The notes under the pieces are model-generated. The model had not been told where the DNA came from. It ran no database searches and worked only from the letters and a program-made list of their open reading frames with translations. From Geomonas propionica (lineage in GTDB: Bacteria; Desulfobacterota; Desulfuromonadia; Geobacterales; Geobacteraceae), in the NCBI RefSeq assembly GCF_016458235.1, contig NZ_JAEMHK010000009.1, positions 124,001 through 188,000 of the forward strand: a stretch of 64,000 bases of DNA. The letters are read 5' to 3'. The position numbers and the translations under genes were made by a program. Shown piece by piece: positions 8,227 to 16,096 of the stretch (its first letter is position 1; each line of letters opens with the position of its first letter).

Positions 8227-8970
8227 ATGAAAAGAACCATCAAAAGCCTCATCATGGCAACGGCGCTGACCATCGCAACCAGCGGGATCGCAATGGCGAC
8301 CCCCTCCACCCAGATCTGGATCCCCTCCACCGACATCCAGGGCTTCAAGAGCCTGCACCTCGGTGTCGACAACTACACCCGCACCTCCAACAACTCCAGC
8401 GTAGGCAACGTCTACGACCTCGGCGTCACTGCCGGCGTGCTCCCCTTCGAGAAGATCCAGGCCGAGGTCGGTGTGGACTATATCACCAGCGGCTCCAACG
8501 GCTATGACAGCAGGCCGATCTACTTCAACGCCAAGATCGGCACCCCGGAAGGGTCCCTGTTCGAACTCTCCCCGGCTCTCGCCGTGGGCGGCTACGGCTT
8601 CGGCACCAACGGCGACAAGAACAGCGCCTTCCGCACCGACCAGAACATCATGTACGGTCTCGCCGCGAAGACCCTTCCGGTCGTGGGGCGCCTCTCCGCC
8701 GGCTACTACTTCGGCAACGACAAGGTGATCGGGCCCAAGGATGACGGCGTGCTCCTCTCCTGGGACCGCACCATGAGCGAGATCTCCGACAAGCTCTGGC
8801 TCGCCGCCGACTACCAGGGCGGTAAGAACACCGTCGGGGCCTTCAGCTTCGGCGCCTCCTGGGCCTTCTCCAAGAACGTCTCGGTGATCCTCGGCTACGA
8901 CATCTACAACGACCAGCAGTTGGCCGGCAAGAATACCTTCACCACCCAGGTGGACATCAACTTCCCCTAA
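8227..8970 (+). CDS. Outer-membrane beta-barrel protein
   Basis: 247 residues with a signal peptide ending near GIAMA-TPST and a mature part of alternating aromatic/hydrophobic strands (VGNVYDLGVTAGVLPF, FELSPALAVGGYGFG, LSAGYYFGND) that closes with FTTQVDINFP. The size would suit a barrel of eight to twelve strands. No specific porin family is recognised. The ribosome site AAAGGAGTAAGAC is excellent. The sigma-54-like promoter and terminator about 100-200 bp upstream suggest controlled expression. It is followed by the initiator tRNA gene. Confidence 0.7.
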   Translation: MKRTIKSLIMATALTIATSGIAMATPSTQIWIPSTDIQGFKSLHLGVDNYTRTSNNSSVGNVYDLGVTAGVLPFEKIQAEVGVDYITSGSNGYDSRPIYFNAKIGTPEGSLFELSPALAVGGYGFGTNGDKNSAFRTDQNIMYGLAAKTLPVVGRLSAGYYFGNDKVIGPKDDGVLLSWDRTMSEISDKLWLAADYQGGKNTVGAFSFGASWAFSKNVSVILGYDIYNDQQLAGKNTFTTQVDINFP

Positions 8971-9146
8971 GGCGGCGTGCCGATTGGGCTGGACGAGACG
9001 GGGGGGCTGCCTCAAAGGCGGCTCCCCCGTTCGTTTTGTTCCGCCTGCTTCATCCCGTCGGGACGGTTCTTTTGATCGCTCAAACTTTTTTCAAGAAAAA
9101 GGTTGACGGTGACGGAAAGGCTGTGGTACAAGTTGGGACTCAATGA

Positions 9147-9223
<77 letters not shown>

Positions 9224-9231
9224 AATAAATT

Positions 9232-9266
9232 CAGGGACTTGCAGATTCTGCAGGTCCCTTTTTGTT
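9232..9266 (+). terminator. Terminator after tRNA-fMet (island copy)
   Basis: GGGACTTGCAG pairs with CTGCAGGTCCC across a 3-base loop, then five T. A near-identical hairpin follows the second tRNA-end copy at 12423-12452. Confidence 0.85.
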
Positions 9267-9273
9267 TTTGGTC

Positions 9274-9295
9274 TGTACACCAATTTGTACACCAA
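9274..9295 (+). repeat. Paired TGTACACCAA repeats, left end of island
   Basis: TGTACACCAA occurs at 9274 and 9286, twelve bases apart. The same pair with the same spacing is at 12229 and 12241, and a single copy lies outside the right end at 12463. The arrangement suggests recombinase arm-type sites. Confidence 0.5.
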
Positions 9296-9502
9296 AGCCC
9301 AAGGGGGCCTCGCCACAGGAGGCTTACCATGGCTGGTCTTATCCCGTAGCCGATGATACTGGAGGCAAGCGTGTTGACAAGGGCTGCGTTATCCCTTATT
9401 GCATAGTTCTTTGGGAAATACTCATGGAGATTTGGATGGATACTACATTTCCAAATAATCTTGACACCTGTCTAGGTTTACGTATATTCATTGAATAAAA
9501 GT

Positions 9503-9590
9503 TGATATCTCGAAAAGGCAAACCTAGAGTAATCTAGCGACGCAAAGCCACGGGTCCTCTTTAAGGATCGCCGGGTTACCGAGTGATATA
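9503..9590 (+). ncRNA. GEMM-I cyclic-dinucleotide riboswitch aptamer
   Basis: The aptamer core is present in order: GGCAAACC, a short stem-loop (CTAGAGTAATCTAG), GACGCAAAGCC, a second stem-loop (GGGTCCTCTTTAAGGATCG) and the receptor side GGGTTACCGAG. The closing stem is formed by GATATCTCG with CGAGTGATAT. G is found at the position that distinguishes c-di-GMP from cGAMP classes (two bases before the C of GCAAACC), so c-di-GMP is the likelier ligand; this alignment was done by eye. A terminator follows 27 bases later. Confidence 0.8.
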
Positions 9591-9616
9591 TTTCTCGGTT
9601 CCGGAGGCACTCCCCA

Positions 9617-9647
9617 CCCCGCCTATTGTTTATAGGTGGGGTTTTTC
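9617..9647 (+). terminator. Expression-platform terminator of the GEMM-I riboswitch
   Basis: CCCCGCCTAT pairs with ATAGGTGGGG (one G-T pair) across a 5-base loop, followed by TTTTTCTTT. Confidence 0.8.
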
Positions 9648-9714
9648 TTTGTCACGAGTGTTGGGTTTAATTCATTTAACGGTTTCGTGAAGAGATTGGA
9701 AAGGAAGGATTAGC

Positions 9715-9870
9715 ATGCTTATCTCGAGGATGTACCTCGTGGTCATGGGTTTTCTGATGGTAGATTGTGGATCGGCTTCGGATTTCAATCCAGTATCGGC
9801 GTGCAAGGTTGTGGGTCGGCTTCGAATTTTAACCCGGTATCGGCGTCCAACGGTGACCCACCCCCTATGA
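9715..9870 (+). pseudogene. Truncated riboswitch-controlled gene, cut by MITE insertion
   Basis: An ATG 68 bases after the riboswitch terminator with a good ribosome site (AAGGAAGGATTAGC). It encodes MLISRMYLVVMGFLMVD, the hydrophobic start of a secreted or membrane protein. After codon 17 the frame enters the MITE-like repeat beginning at 9766 and soon stops at 9870. The original gene body has been lost or displaced; its identity cannot be recovered from 17 codons. Confidence 0.5.
9766..9809 (+). mobile_element. Partial left end of a MITE-like element
   Basis: About 44 bases matching the left end of the full copies (TGTGGATCGGCTTCG... TATCGGCGT). The full copy at 9810 begins directly after it. 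Confidence 0.6.
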
Positions 9871-9945
9871 AATATTGAGCCTTTATAGGTTGAGGGGTGG
9901 GTCTCAACATGCCGATGGTGGGTTAAAATTGGATGCCGATTGACA
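9810..9945 (+). mobile_element. MITE-like element, copy 1 (136 bp)
   Basis: Starts TGTGGGTCGGCTTCG and ends GGATGCCGATTGACA. The two ends form long imperfect inverted repeats of about 37 bp (TGTsrATCGGCwTCsAATTT then GACCCAC). TGT...ACA termini with repeated internal blocks recall IS21-type ends, but no transposase lies between them. Same length as the copy at 12081. Confidence 0.65.
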
Positions 9946-10108
9946 CGCCATCTGGCATTTTCTTATTGACACGCAGTGGATGGTTCTGGGAACGAAGGGT
10001 TCAGGTCTGACATAGGTGGAAGCCGCACATAACATTCTAACCGTTGCGATTTACGAGAAAGCACCCCTGAGCAAATCAAGCAACAACTGAAAGCTAGAGG
10101 AGGATCTC

Positions 10109-10774
10109 ATGATTACCGCAATTGGAAAGGTAACACTTTTTTTCGGTTTATCACTTATATTCGGGCTTTTCATGCTGGGCAATGCGCTCGCCACACCAAC
10201 GACCATTGATTTTGCAGGTGCCGTGACGAACCTCAATGTGCCAGACCTGAATGCAGGTGCGACCTTTGTACCAGGAGATAACTTCTCACCGGGAAGCCGC
10301 TTTACTGGCACCCTAATCTACGATTCTGATCTTTTGCCAGCTAACTCGGAATTCTTTATTCCGACGAACGACATGTTATTATTCTCCTTGAAATTTGGGC
10401 CACAGAGTTGGCAGCTAGGAAATAATACAGCTATCTGCCAACTCTTCGAGAACTCTGCTGGTGATGGCTATATTGAGATGGGCACGGATGGAGGATTGTA
10501 TTTCACTGGGGACGTGAAAAGTACATATTTCGAGCACTTATGGGTTGACTTTACACTCAAAGACATTGTCGACGGTGTGATGCTCCCTAAGAATCAAACC
10601 CAAATCGAGCTGACTTCTCTGTCGATTTCAGCCGGCCCATATTGGCACTTGCAGGGAAGCATCACCCCTCTAGCACAACCTGTACCTGAGCCGCATACGC
10701 TAATTCTGGTTGCTGTCGGGTTTGGCGGCTTCTTTTTGATCAGATCAAGACTTGACGCACGAAACACTACCTGA
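10109..10774 (+). CDS. PEP-CTERM sorted exported protein
   Basis: 221 residues with an N-terminal signal peptide (ending near NALA-TPTT) and a C-terminal sorting signal: VPEP at about 195, a hydrophobic helix (HTLILVAVGFGGFFLI) and a short basic tail (RSRL). PEP-CTERM proteins are processed by exosortase and linked to exopolysaccharide or biofilm matrix; no exosortase gene is in the window. The middle is a Gly/Asn/Thr-rich beta-type domain of no recognised family. The ribosome site AGAGGAGGATCTC fits the start. Base composition is AT-richer than the chromosome, consistent with acquisition within the island. Confidence 0.8.
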   Translation: MITAIGKVTLFFGLSLIFGLFMLGNALATPTTIDFAGAVTNLNVPDLNAGATFVPGDNFSPGSRFTGTLIYDSDLLPANSEFFIPTNDMLLFSLKFGPQSWQLGNNTAICQLFENSAGDGYIEMGTDGGLYFTGDVKSTYFEHLWVDFTLKDIVDGVMLPKNQTQIELTSLSISAGPYWHLQGSITPLAQPVPEPHTLILVAVGFGGFFLIRSRLDARNTT

Positions 10775-10830
10775 ACATCGATCTGATCAAACCGGGGATT
10801 ACACTTTATCTGGGACGATAACACTAACAT

Positions 10831-10962
10831 TGTGAATCGTCTTTGAATTTTAAACCAGTATCGGTATCCAAGGCTGCCCCCTCTCGGCGAATATTGGGCA
10901 GTTACAGATTGCTGGTGGGGTTCGAAATGCCGGTGGTGGTCAAAATTGGATGCAAATTGACA
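10831..10962 (+). mobile_element. MITE-like element, copy 2 (132 bp, diverged)
   Basis: Starts TGTGAATCGTCTTTG and ends TTGGATGCAAATTGACA. It is diverged from the other copies but keeps the terminal and internal blocks. It lies directly upstream of the methyltransferase gene, so it may have supplied or replaced that gene's promoter. Confidence 0.55.
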
Positions 10963-10980
10963 GTTTTGGAGAAGTTGGCG

Positions 10981-11754
10981 ATGATTTTTGATTTTTTAAG
11001 GAGTGCATATCAGAAACAAGTATTTTACCCGTGCTTTGGATCTATCTTTCTAAATTCATTTTACTTTTCAAGACGAGGGCTGCACAGAGGCATTAAGAAG
11101 TATGCAAATTGTCTAAATGGTGCTCTACTAGATTTCGGTTGTGGTAAAAAGCCTTATTACGATTTATTTGAGGTTAAAAGTTATACCGGAATTGATGTTG
11201 TAGAAAGTGGACATGATCACACTGAATCACAAATAGATGTTTATTATGACGGTATTACAATTCCGTTTGCAGATGATTATTTTGACTCTGTATTCACTTC
11301 AGAAGTGCTCGAACATGTTTTTAATCTTGATCATATATTGGATGAGATTTATAGAGTTATCAAGCCAGATGGGTTCATTCTGATTACGATTCCTTTTTGC
11401 TGGGACCAGCATGAAGTTCCTTACGACTTTGCTAGATACACAGAATTTGGTATCAATTATATATTGGAATGTCATGGTTTTGAAATAATTGAGCATGACA
11501 AGAGTAGCACCTATATAGAAACTATTGCGCAATTGTTTGGTATTTATATCTACAAAAATTTTAATATCAATCCAATCTTTTATAAGATTACACAAATCAT
11601 GTTGGTTGCACCTGTATTCATTGTTGCATCACTATTAAGTAAGATACTTCCTGATAATGGCCACCTTTATTTAGATCATATTATTTTGGCTAGGAAAAGC
11701 ACTCTGGAGGGCAGGTTTGAGGTGGCCAGGTTGCCAAGTCAGTCTGAGGGTTGA
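10981..11754 (+). CDS. SAM-dependent methyltransferase (type 11), AT-rich
   Basis: 257 residues. The SAM-binding fold is visible: motif I LLDFGCGKKPYYDLF (about 46-60), an acidic post-I residue in YTGIDVV, and motif III/IV region FDSVFTSEVLEHV, followed by LDEIYRVIKPDGFILITIPF. A hydrophobic segment near the C-terminus (IMLVAPVFIVASLLSKIL) suggests membrane association. Such enzymes often modify glycans or lipids; the substrate is unknown. ATG 10981 is chosen because GGAG lies nine bases upstream and the longer frame starts inside the MITE copy. The gene is strongly AT-rich compared with the flanks, a sign of foreign origin. Confidence 0.8.
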   Translation: MIFDFLRSAYQKQVFYPCFGSIFLNSFYFSRRGLHRGIKKYANCLNGALLDFGCGKKPYYDLFEVKSYTGIDVVESGHDHTESQIDVYYDGITIPFADDYFDSVFTSEVLEHVFNLDHILDEIYRVIKPDGFILITIPFCWDQHEVPYDFARYTEFGINYILECHGFEIIEHDKSSTYIETIAQLFGIYIYKNFNINPIFYKITQIMLVAPVFIVASLLSKILPDNGHLYLDHIILARKSTLEGRFEVARLPSQSEG

Positions 11755-11877
11755 AATAAGCGCTCAAACTAGTGATGTCCTATAACTTTTAACAGGTTGT
11801 TGAAAATCTAAGTTCAGAAAAGAGCCTCTTTGTGGTAAACTTCGGCGAGTAACACATTGCAATTACAAAGTAATGTT

Positions 11878-12080
11878 ATGCGCGGAACGGACAACAAGAC
11901 AGAGGCTCTTTTCACCTATGTGCCCCCTGAATCCTTCGTTCCCCAGGATCATCCATTGCGAGCCATCAGAAAAATGGCCGATGAAGCCTTGGCTGGAATG
12001 GACAAACTCTTTGACAGCGTCTCCGCGTCTGCCGGTAGGCCGTCGATTCCGCCGGGAAAGTTACTCAAGGCCCAATTGCT
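11878..12080 (+). pseudogene. Transposase N-terminal fragment (InsH/DUF772 type), truncated
   Basis: About 67 codons of a transposase N-terminal domain: TEALFTYVPPESFVPQDHPL, RAIRKMADEAL, then AGRPSIPPGKLLKAQLL, the typical opening of IS5/IS1182-like enzymes. At 12081 the frame runs straight into MITE-like copy 3 and the catalytic DDE region is missing. Upstream, GTTGTTGAAAATCTAAGTTC may be part of the insertion sequence's left end. Confidence 0.75.
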
Positions 12081-12216
12081 TGTGGATCGGCTTCGAATAA
12101 TGACCCACTATCGGCGTCGAACGTTGACCACCCTCCTATGAAATATTGAGCCTTTACAGATTGAGGTGTGGGGCTCAAGATGCCGATGGTGGGTCAAAAT
12201 TGGATGCTGATTGACA
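12081..12216 (+). mobile_element. MITE-like element, copy 3 (136 bp), interrupts the transposase
   Basis: Starts TGTGGATCGGCTTCG and ends TTGGATGCTGATTGACA, the same length as copy 1 with clear similarity throughout. It sits exactly where the transposase reading frame breaks, so it either inserted there with loss of the 3' part or marks a recombination joint. Confidence 0.65.
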
Positions 12217-12228
12217 TCAGAGGACTTC

Positions 12229-12250
12229 TGTACACCAAACTGTACACCAA
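12229..12250 (+). repeat. Paired TGTACACCAA repeats, right end of island
   Basis: TGTACACCAA at 12229 and 12241, the same 12-base spacing as the left pair at 9274/9286. Confidence 0.5.
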
Positions 12251-12367
12251 ACGTTGGTAAATATGGTAAGAATGGTTGACATGGTAGGTTGCCTCATGAT
12301 ACATAACCGCCTAATATAACTGTAAGTTGCTAAATTTGTACGGGGTAGTGATGGAAGGCTAATAGCC

Positions 12368-12412
12368 CTCATAACCCGAAGGTCACAGGTTCAAATCCTG
12401 TCCCCGCAACCA
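12368..12412 (+). repeat. attR-like repeat: 3' end of tRNA-fMet (copy 2)
   Basis: Identical to 9179-9223 but without a tRNA 5' half upstream, so it is not a functional tRNA gene. It marks the right boundary of the island. Confidence 0.85.
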
Positions 12413-12422
12413 ACCAAATCAA

Positions 12423-12452
12423 GGGACTTGCAGATGCTGCAAGTCCCTTTTT
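12423..12452 (+). terminator. Original terminator downstream of the tRNA site
   Basis: GGGACTTGCAG pairs perfectly with CTGCAAGTCCC across ATG, followed by five T. Confidence 0.85.
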
Positions 12453-12462
12453 GTTTTCGAGC

Positions 12463-12472
12463 TGTACACCAA
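12463..12472 (+). repeat. Single TGTACACCAA copy outside the right boundary
   Basis: A third occurrence of the decamer paired inside both island ends, here on the chromosomal side. Confidence 0.45.
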
Positions 12473-12510
12473 AACCCAGATGGTTGGCTTTATCAGCCCG
12501 CCGACTAAGG

Positions 12511-13191
12511 TCATTGCAAGTCGAGCTTGTAGCCGAAACCGCGCACGGTCTTGATAAGGTCACCGGCTGATCCAAGTTTGGTGCGCAAGCGGGTGATGTG
12601 GGTGTCGACGGTCCGGCTGTCTTCCACGAAGTTGTATCCCCAAACATCCCGCAACAAAACGTCACGGCTTTGAACCCTTCCAGGTCTTTGCGCCAGGGTG
12701 TGTAGCAGTTTGAACTCGGTGCTGGTGAAGAAGATCTCCTCACCGTCGACCATGACTATGTGGCGGTCCGTGTCGATCATTATGAGCCCGAACAGAAGCA
12801 TCGGACTGGAAACGGATTCGGTATTGGTGCGTCTGAGTACCGCCTTCACGCGAAGGAGCAGTTCCCTGCTCGAGAAAGGCTTCACGACGTAATCATCGGC
12901 TCCGACCTCGAATCCGACGACCTTGTCGATCTCCTCACCTTTTGCCGTGAGCATGATCACCGGGATATGGGAGGTTCTTTCGGATTTCTTCAGGTTCTTA
13001 CAGACATCCGTGCCCAACATACCTGGCAGCATGAGGTCGAGGATGACCAGGTCGGGCTGGCAATGGCCAACGTTCGCAAGTCCCTCAAGACCATCGGTGG
13101 CGATGATGGTCTTGAATCCTTCCCTCTCGAGATTGAAGGAGAGGAGTTCCGCGAGGTCCCTCTCGTCTTCGACGATCAATATGGTTTGCAT
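12511..13191 (-). CDS. PhoB-type response regulator, second copy without a kinase
   Basis: 226 residues: an N-terminal receiver (acidic pocket in VEDERD, phospho-acceptor Asp52 in LVILDLMLPG, conserved Lys in DDYVVKPFS) and a C-terminal OmpR/PhoB winged helix ending TVDTHITRLRTKLG...VRGFGYKLDL. It is highly similar to the phoB at 23956 and lies at the end of the pst cluster on the same strand as pstS2, but has no adjacent kinase. ATG 13191 is used because GAGGTAACC precedes it; upstream in-frame codons are not PhoB-like. It probably responds to PhoR or to another kinase. Confidence 0.85.
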   Translation of the reverse strand: MQTILIVEDERDLAELLSFNLEREGFKTIIATDGLEGLANVGHCQPDLVILDLMLPGMLGTDVCKNLKKSERTSHIPVIMLTAKGEEIDKVVGFEVGADDYVVKPFSSRELLLRVKAVLRRTNTESVSSPMLLFGLIMIDTDRHIVMVDGEEIFFTSTEFKLLHTLAQRPGRVQSRDVLLRDVWGYNFVEDSRTVDTHITRLRTKLGSAGDLIKTVRGFGYKLDLQ

Positions 13192-13344
13192 GGTTACCTC
13201 ACAGGCTCTTTTTACCGTACATTCATACCGATCTATTGTGTACAACCTGTTACAGAAGGGTTAAATCTTGGGCACAGTGACCAATGCCACGGCGGATGCC
13301 GTGGCATTTTGCTGTCATAGGGGTGTTCGGTTGTGGCCAGACTG

Positions 13345-14400
13345 TCACTGCTGCGGCGCGACGATGCTCCTGATGGTATTTTCCACTTGGCCGGACCAGG
13401 TGTCGGGAAGCGGAGTGTAGTGCAGGGTGGAGGTCATCTTCTCGGCCTTTTTCAACTGCCAGGTGAGAAACTCTACCAGTTTCCTCCCTTTGACCGGATC
13501 TTGCTGGTCACGATACACCAAGAGCCAGGTCAGACCGACTACGGGATAGGCGTCCTTGCCAGGTTGGTTCACCAGCGACAGACGGTAGTCCGGCTCGCTC
13601 CCCTCTTTCACCTTGAGCTTCTTCATCCCCTGAACCGCAGCGGCCCTGGTGGAGAGCATGGTCGGCTTGACGAACTTCCCGGCCTGATTCTTCAGCGCCG
13701 CGGTATCCAACTCGTTCTCCAGCGCATAGGCGATCTCGACGTAGCCGATGCTGTAGGGGGTCTCCTCGATCTTCTTGACCACCGAGTTGCTTCCTTTGGC
13801 GCCGATGCCCGCAGGCCAGGCTACGGTGGTTCCCCTCCCGATATTCTTAGCCCAAGATGCGTTCACCGCACTCAGGTAATCGGTGAAGATGCTGGTGGTG
13901 CCGCTTGCATCGGAGCGGTGCACCACGACGATCTCCTCGGCCGGAAGTTTCAGCTTGCCGTTCGCCTTCGCGATCAGCGGATCGTTCCACTTGGTGACTT
14001 TGCCGAGGTAGATCCCGGCGAGCGCCTGCGGCGTCAGCTTCAGGCCGGAACCGATGCCGGGGAGGTGGTAGGTGACGGCTACCGCCCCCATTACCGTGGG
14101 AATGTGCAGCAGCTTGCCGGGGGCCTTGTTCAGTTCCTCGTCAGAGAGGAACTTGTCAGAGGCGCCAAAATCTACCTCTCGGGCAAGAATCCGCCGGATG
14201 CCCTCGCCGCTTCCCTGCGCGTCGTAGCTGAAGGTGACACCTGAATCGACCGCCTGGTAGTCCCGGAACCACTTGCTGTAGAGCGGATGGGGGAAGGTGG
14301 CGCCGGCGCCGGTAAGGGCGGTTTCCGCGTACGCGGAGCCGGAAGCGGCCGAAAAGGCCAGGGCAAGTGCAAGGAAGCTTTTAACGATGTTTTTCCACAT
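13345..14400 (-). CDS. pstS: Phosphate ABC transporter substrate-binding protein PstS, copy 2
   Basis: About 351 residues with a signal peptide ending SAYA-ETAL. Phosphate-binding PstS landmarks are present: LTGAGATFPHPLYSKW, YDAQGSGEGIRRIL, VDFGASDKFLS and VVVHRSDASGTTSIFTDYL. It would bind phosphate in the periplasm for the PstCAB permease. It is a paralog of the pstS at 18308, with clear sequence differences, so the two may differ in affinity or expression. A PHO-box promoter lies just upstream. ATG 14400 starts the signal peptide cleanly with AAGGAGA ten bases ahead. Confidence 0.9.
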   Translation of the reverse strand: MWKNIVKSFLALALAFSAASGSAYAETALTGAGATFPHPLYSKWFRDYQAVDSGVTFSYDAQGSGEGIRRILAREVDFGASDKFLSDEELNKAPGKLLHIPTVMGAVAVTYHLPGIGSGLKLTPQALAGIYLGKVTKWNDPLIAKANGKLKLPAEEIVVVHRSDASGTTSIFTDYLSAVNASWAKNIGRGTTVAWPAGIGAKGSNSVVKKIEETPYSIGYVEIAYALENELDTAALKNQAGKFVKPTMLSTRAAAVQGMKKLKVKEGSEPDYRLSLVNQPGKDAYPVVGLTWLLVYRDQQDPVKGRKLVEFLTWQLKKAEKMTSTLHYTPLPDTWSGQVENTIRSIVAPQQ

Positions 14401-14439
14401 GATGAGCTGTCTCCTTTTTCCGTTCATTGTGACGGTGGA

Positions 14440-14473
14440 AAGATAGCAGCTTCATGTTTCAGTTCGGTTACCA
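14440..14473 (-). promoter_or_regulatory. PHO-box promoter of pstS2
   Basis: On the minus strand TGGTAAC-CGAA-CTGAAAC is an 11-base direct repeat, followed after exactly ten bases by the -10 element TATCTT. The same geometry occurs before pstS1, as expected for PhoB-activated promoters. Confidence 0.6.
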
Positions 14474-14523
14474 CTCTGACCGGATTGTGTGAAATCTCGC
14501 GGCGAAGAAGGGGCCGGTTAAAC

Positions 14524-14551
14524 AAAAAGGACCGTAGTTACGGTCCTTTTT
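14524..14551. terminator. Terminator after phoU
   Basis: AAAAAGGACCGTA pairs with TACGGTCCTTTTT; symmetric, so it can also insulate the opposite strand. Confidence 0.85.
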
Positions 14552-14587
14552 GTGAACGTGCCGGGTAACGTGACAGCGCCGGACGCG

Positions 14588-15259
14588 TCAGGCGATGGTG
14601 TGTCGGATGTCCTTGCCCTTGATCATGAAGATGACCATTTCCGCGATGTTGGTGGCGTGGTCGGCGATGCGCTCCAGGCCTTTGGAGACCTGGATGATCT
14701 TCATGGCGCGGCTGATGGTCTTCGGGTCGGCCATCATGAAGGTCAGGAGTTCGCGTTGGATCTGCTCGTTCAGCTCGTCTACGCACTGGTCGTCCTGGCA
14801 GACCTTGATGGCCAGCTCGTCGTCGCCGCGCACGAAGGCGTCCAGCGCTTCCGTCACCATGTTCGAAGCGGCCTGTGCCATGCGCGGCAGGTCGATGTAC
14901 GGCTTCAGCGACGGCTCCTGGTTCAGTTCGCGGGCGCGCTTGCAGATATTGGCGCATTGGTCGCCGATCCGCTCCAGGTCGGTCACGATCTTCAAAGCCA
15001 GGGTGATGAAGCGCAGGTCGCGCGCGGCCGGCTGGCGGCGGGCCAGGACCTCCAGACACCGATCGTCGATCATCATCTCCAGGGTGTTGATCTCGTGGTC
15101 GAAAGCGATGGTCCGCTCCGCGAGTTCCGTGTCCCTTTCCACGAGGGACTTCATCGCGTTGGCGATCATCGATTCGACTTTGCCGCCCATCTCCAGGAGC
15201 TTCTCGCGTATCTGGTTCAGTTCGTTGTCGAACTGCTTGCTGAAATGTTCTCTTTCCAT
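14588..15259 (-). CDS. phoU: Phosphate-transport regulator PhoU
   Basis: 223 residues, all-helical with the two PhoU repeats. The metal-binding E-rich motifs are visible, for example DLERIGDQCANICKRA in the first half and GLERIADHATNIAEM in the second. PhoU links the Pst transporter to PhoR and keeps the Pho response off when phosphate is plentiful. It is the last gene of pstCAB-phoU, 45 bp after pstB, with GGAGAAGAC before its ATG and a strong terminator after it. Confidence 0.95.
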   Translation of the reverse strand: MEREHFSKQFDNELNQIREKLLEMGGKVESMIANAMKSLVERDTELAERTIAFDHEINTLEMMIDDRCLEVLARRQPAARDLRFITLALKIVTDLERIGDQCANICKRARELNQEPSLKPYIDLPRMAQAASNMVTEALDAFVRGDDELAIKVCQDDQCVDELNEQIQRELLTFMMADPKTISRAMKIIQVSKGLERIADHATNIAEMVIFMIKGKDIRHTIA

Positions 15260-15304
15260 GTCTTCTCCGGTATTTTTATGGTTGCGCCGCTCGCAGCTTA
15301 CGGA

Positions 15305-16063
15305 TTAGCCGAACCGGCCGGTGATGTAATCCTCGGTCCGCTTCACCTCGGGGGTCGTGAAGATCTTCTTGGTCTCTCCGCACTCGACCAGGTCACCCAT
15401 GTATAAAAAGGCGGTGTAGTCGGAAACGCGCGCGGCCTGCTGCATGTTATGGGTGACGATGATGATGGTGTAGCGCTCCTTAAGCTCTTCGATCAGTTCC
15501 TCGATTTTCAGGGTCGAGATGGGGTCGAGGGCGGAGGCGGGCTCGTCCATGAGGATCACCTCGGGCTTGACGGCGATGGTGCGCGCGATGCAGAGGCGCT
15601 GCTGCTGGCCGCCGGAAAGCATCATGGCGTTACTTCTAAGCCGGTCTTTCACCTCGTCCCAGAGCGCCACGCGCTTCAGGCAGCTCTCCACGATTTCGTC
15701 CGCCTCATCGCGTGGCAGCCTGCCGTTCAGCTTGTAGCCGGCGATGACGTTATCATAAATGGACATGGCGGGGAAGGGATTGGGCTTTTGGAAGACCATC
15801 CCCACCCGGCGGCGGATGGCTACCGGGTCGACGCTTCTGTCGTAGATGTCACCGTTGTCCACCAGGATCTTTCCGGTGACACGCGCCGACGGTACTAGGT
15901 CGTGCATCCTGTTCATGGAGCGCAGGAGCGTGGACTTGCCGCAGCCCGACGGGCCGATGATGGCGGTCACGCTGTTTTCCGGGAAGGTCATGCTGATGTC
16001 GCGCACCGCGTGGGTCTTGCCGAAATGTATGTTGACCTGTTCCAGCTGTACCTTGTTATTCAT
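15305..16063 (-). CDS. pstB: Phosphate ABC transporter ATP-binding protein PstB
   Basis: 252 residues, the usual PstB length. Walker [10 protein letters not shown] near residue 38, Q-loop in [12 protein letters not shown] signature LSGGQQQR, Walker B VILMDEP and the H-loop in [13 protein letters not shown] are all intact. It powers phosphate import through PstC-PstA. Its position after pstA and before phoU is the classic order. Confidence 0.95.
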   Translation of the reverse strand: MNNKVQLEQVNIHFGKTHAVRDISMTFPENSVTAIIGPSGCGKSTLLRSMNRMHDLVPSARVTGKILVDNGDIYDRSVDPVAIRRRVGMVFQKPNPFPAMSIYDNVIAGYKLNGRLPRDEADEIVESCLKRVALWDEVKDRLRSNAMMLSGGQQQRLCIARTIAVKPEVILMDEPASALDPISTLKIEELIEELKERYTIIIVTHNMQQAARVSDYTAFLYMGDLVECGETKKIFTTPEVKRTEDYITGRFG

Positions 16064-16096
16064 CTTTTCCTCTTTTCCTTTATCTTTCCGTAAAAG

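Larger units (their letters stand above)
9224..12367. mobile_element. Degraded 3.1-kb genomic island inserted in tRNA-fMet
   Basis: The segment between the two tRNA-end repeats. Its coding part is far more AT-rich than the flanks, and it holds a GEMM riboswitch with a truncated gene, a PEP-CTERM protein gene, a methyltransferase gene, a transposase stub and several MITE-like copies. No integrase gene remains, so it is a remnant unable to move by itself. Confidence 0.75.

Noticed and set aside
10843-10980. Longer N-terminus for the methyltransferase
   Set aside because: It lies in the MITE-like copy and lacks a ribosome site; ATG 10981 has both a site and the family's start.
12368-12412. Second tRNA gene
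   Set aside because: Only the 3' 45 bases are present; no D-arm or acceptor 5' strand exists upstream.
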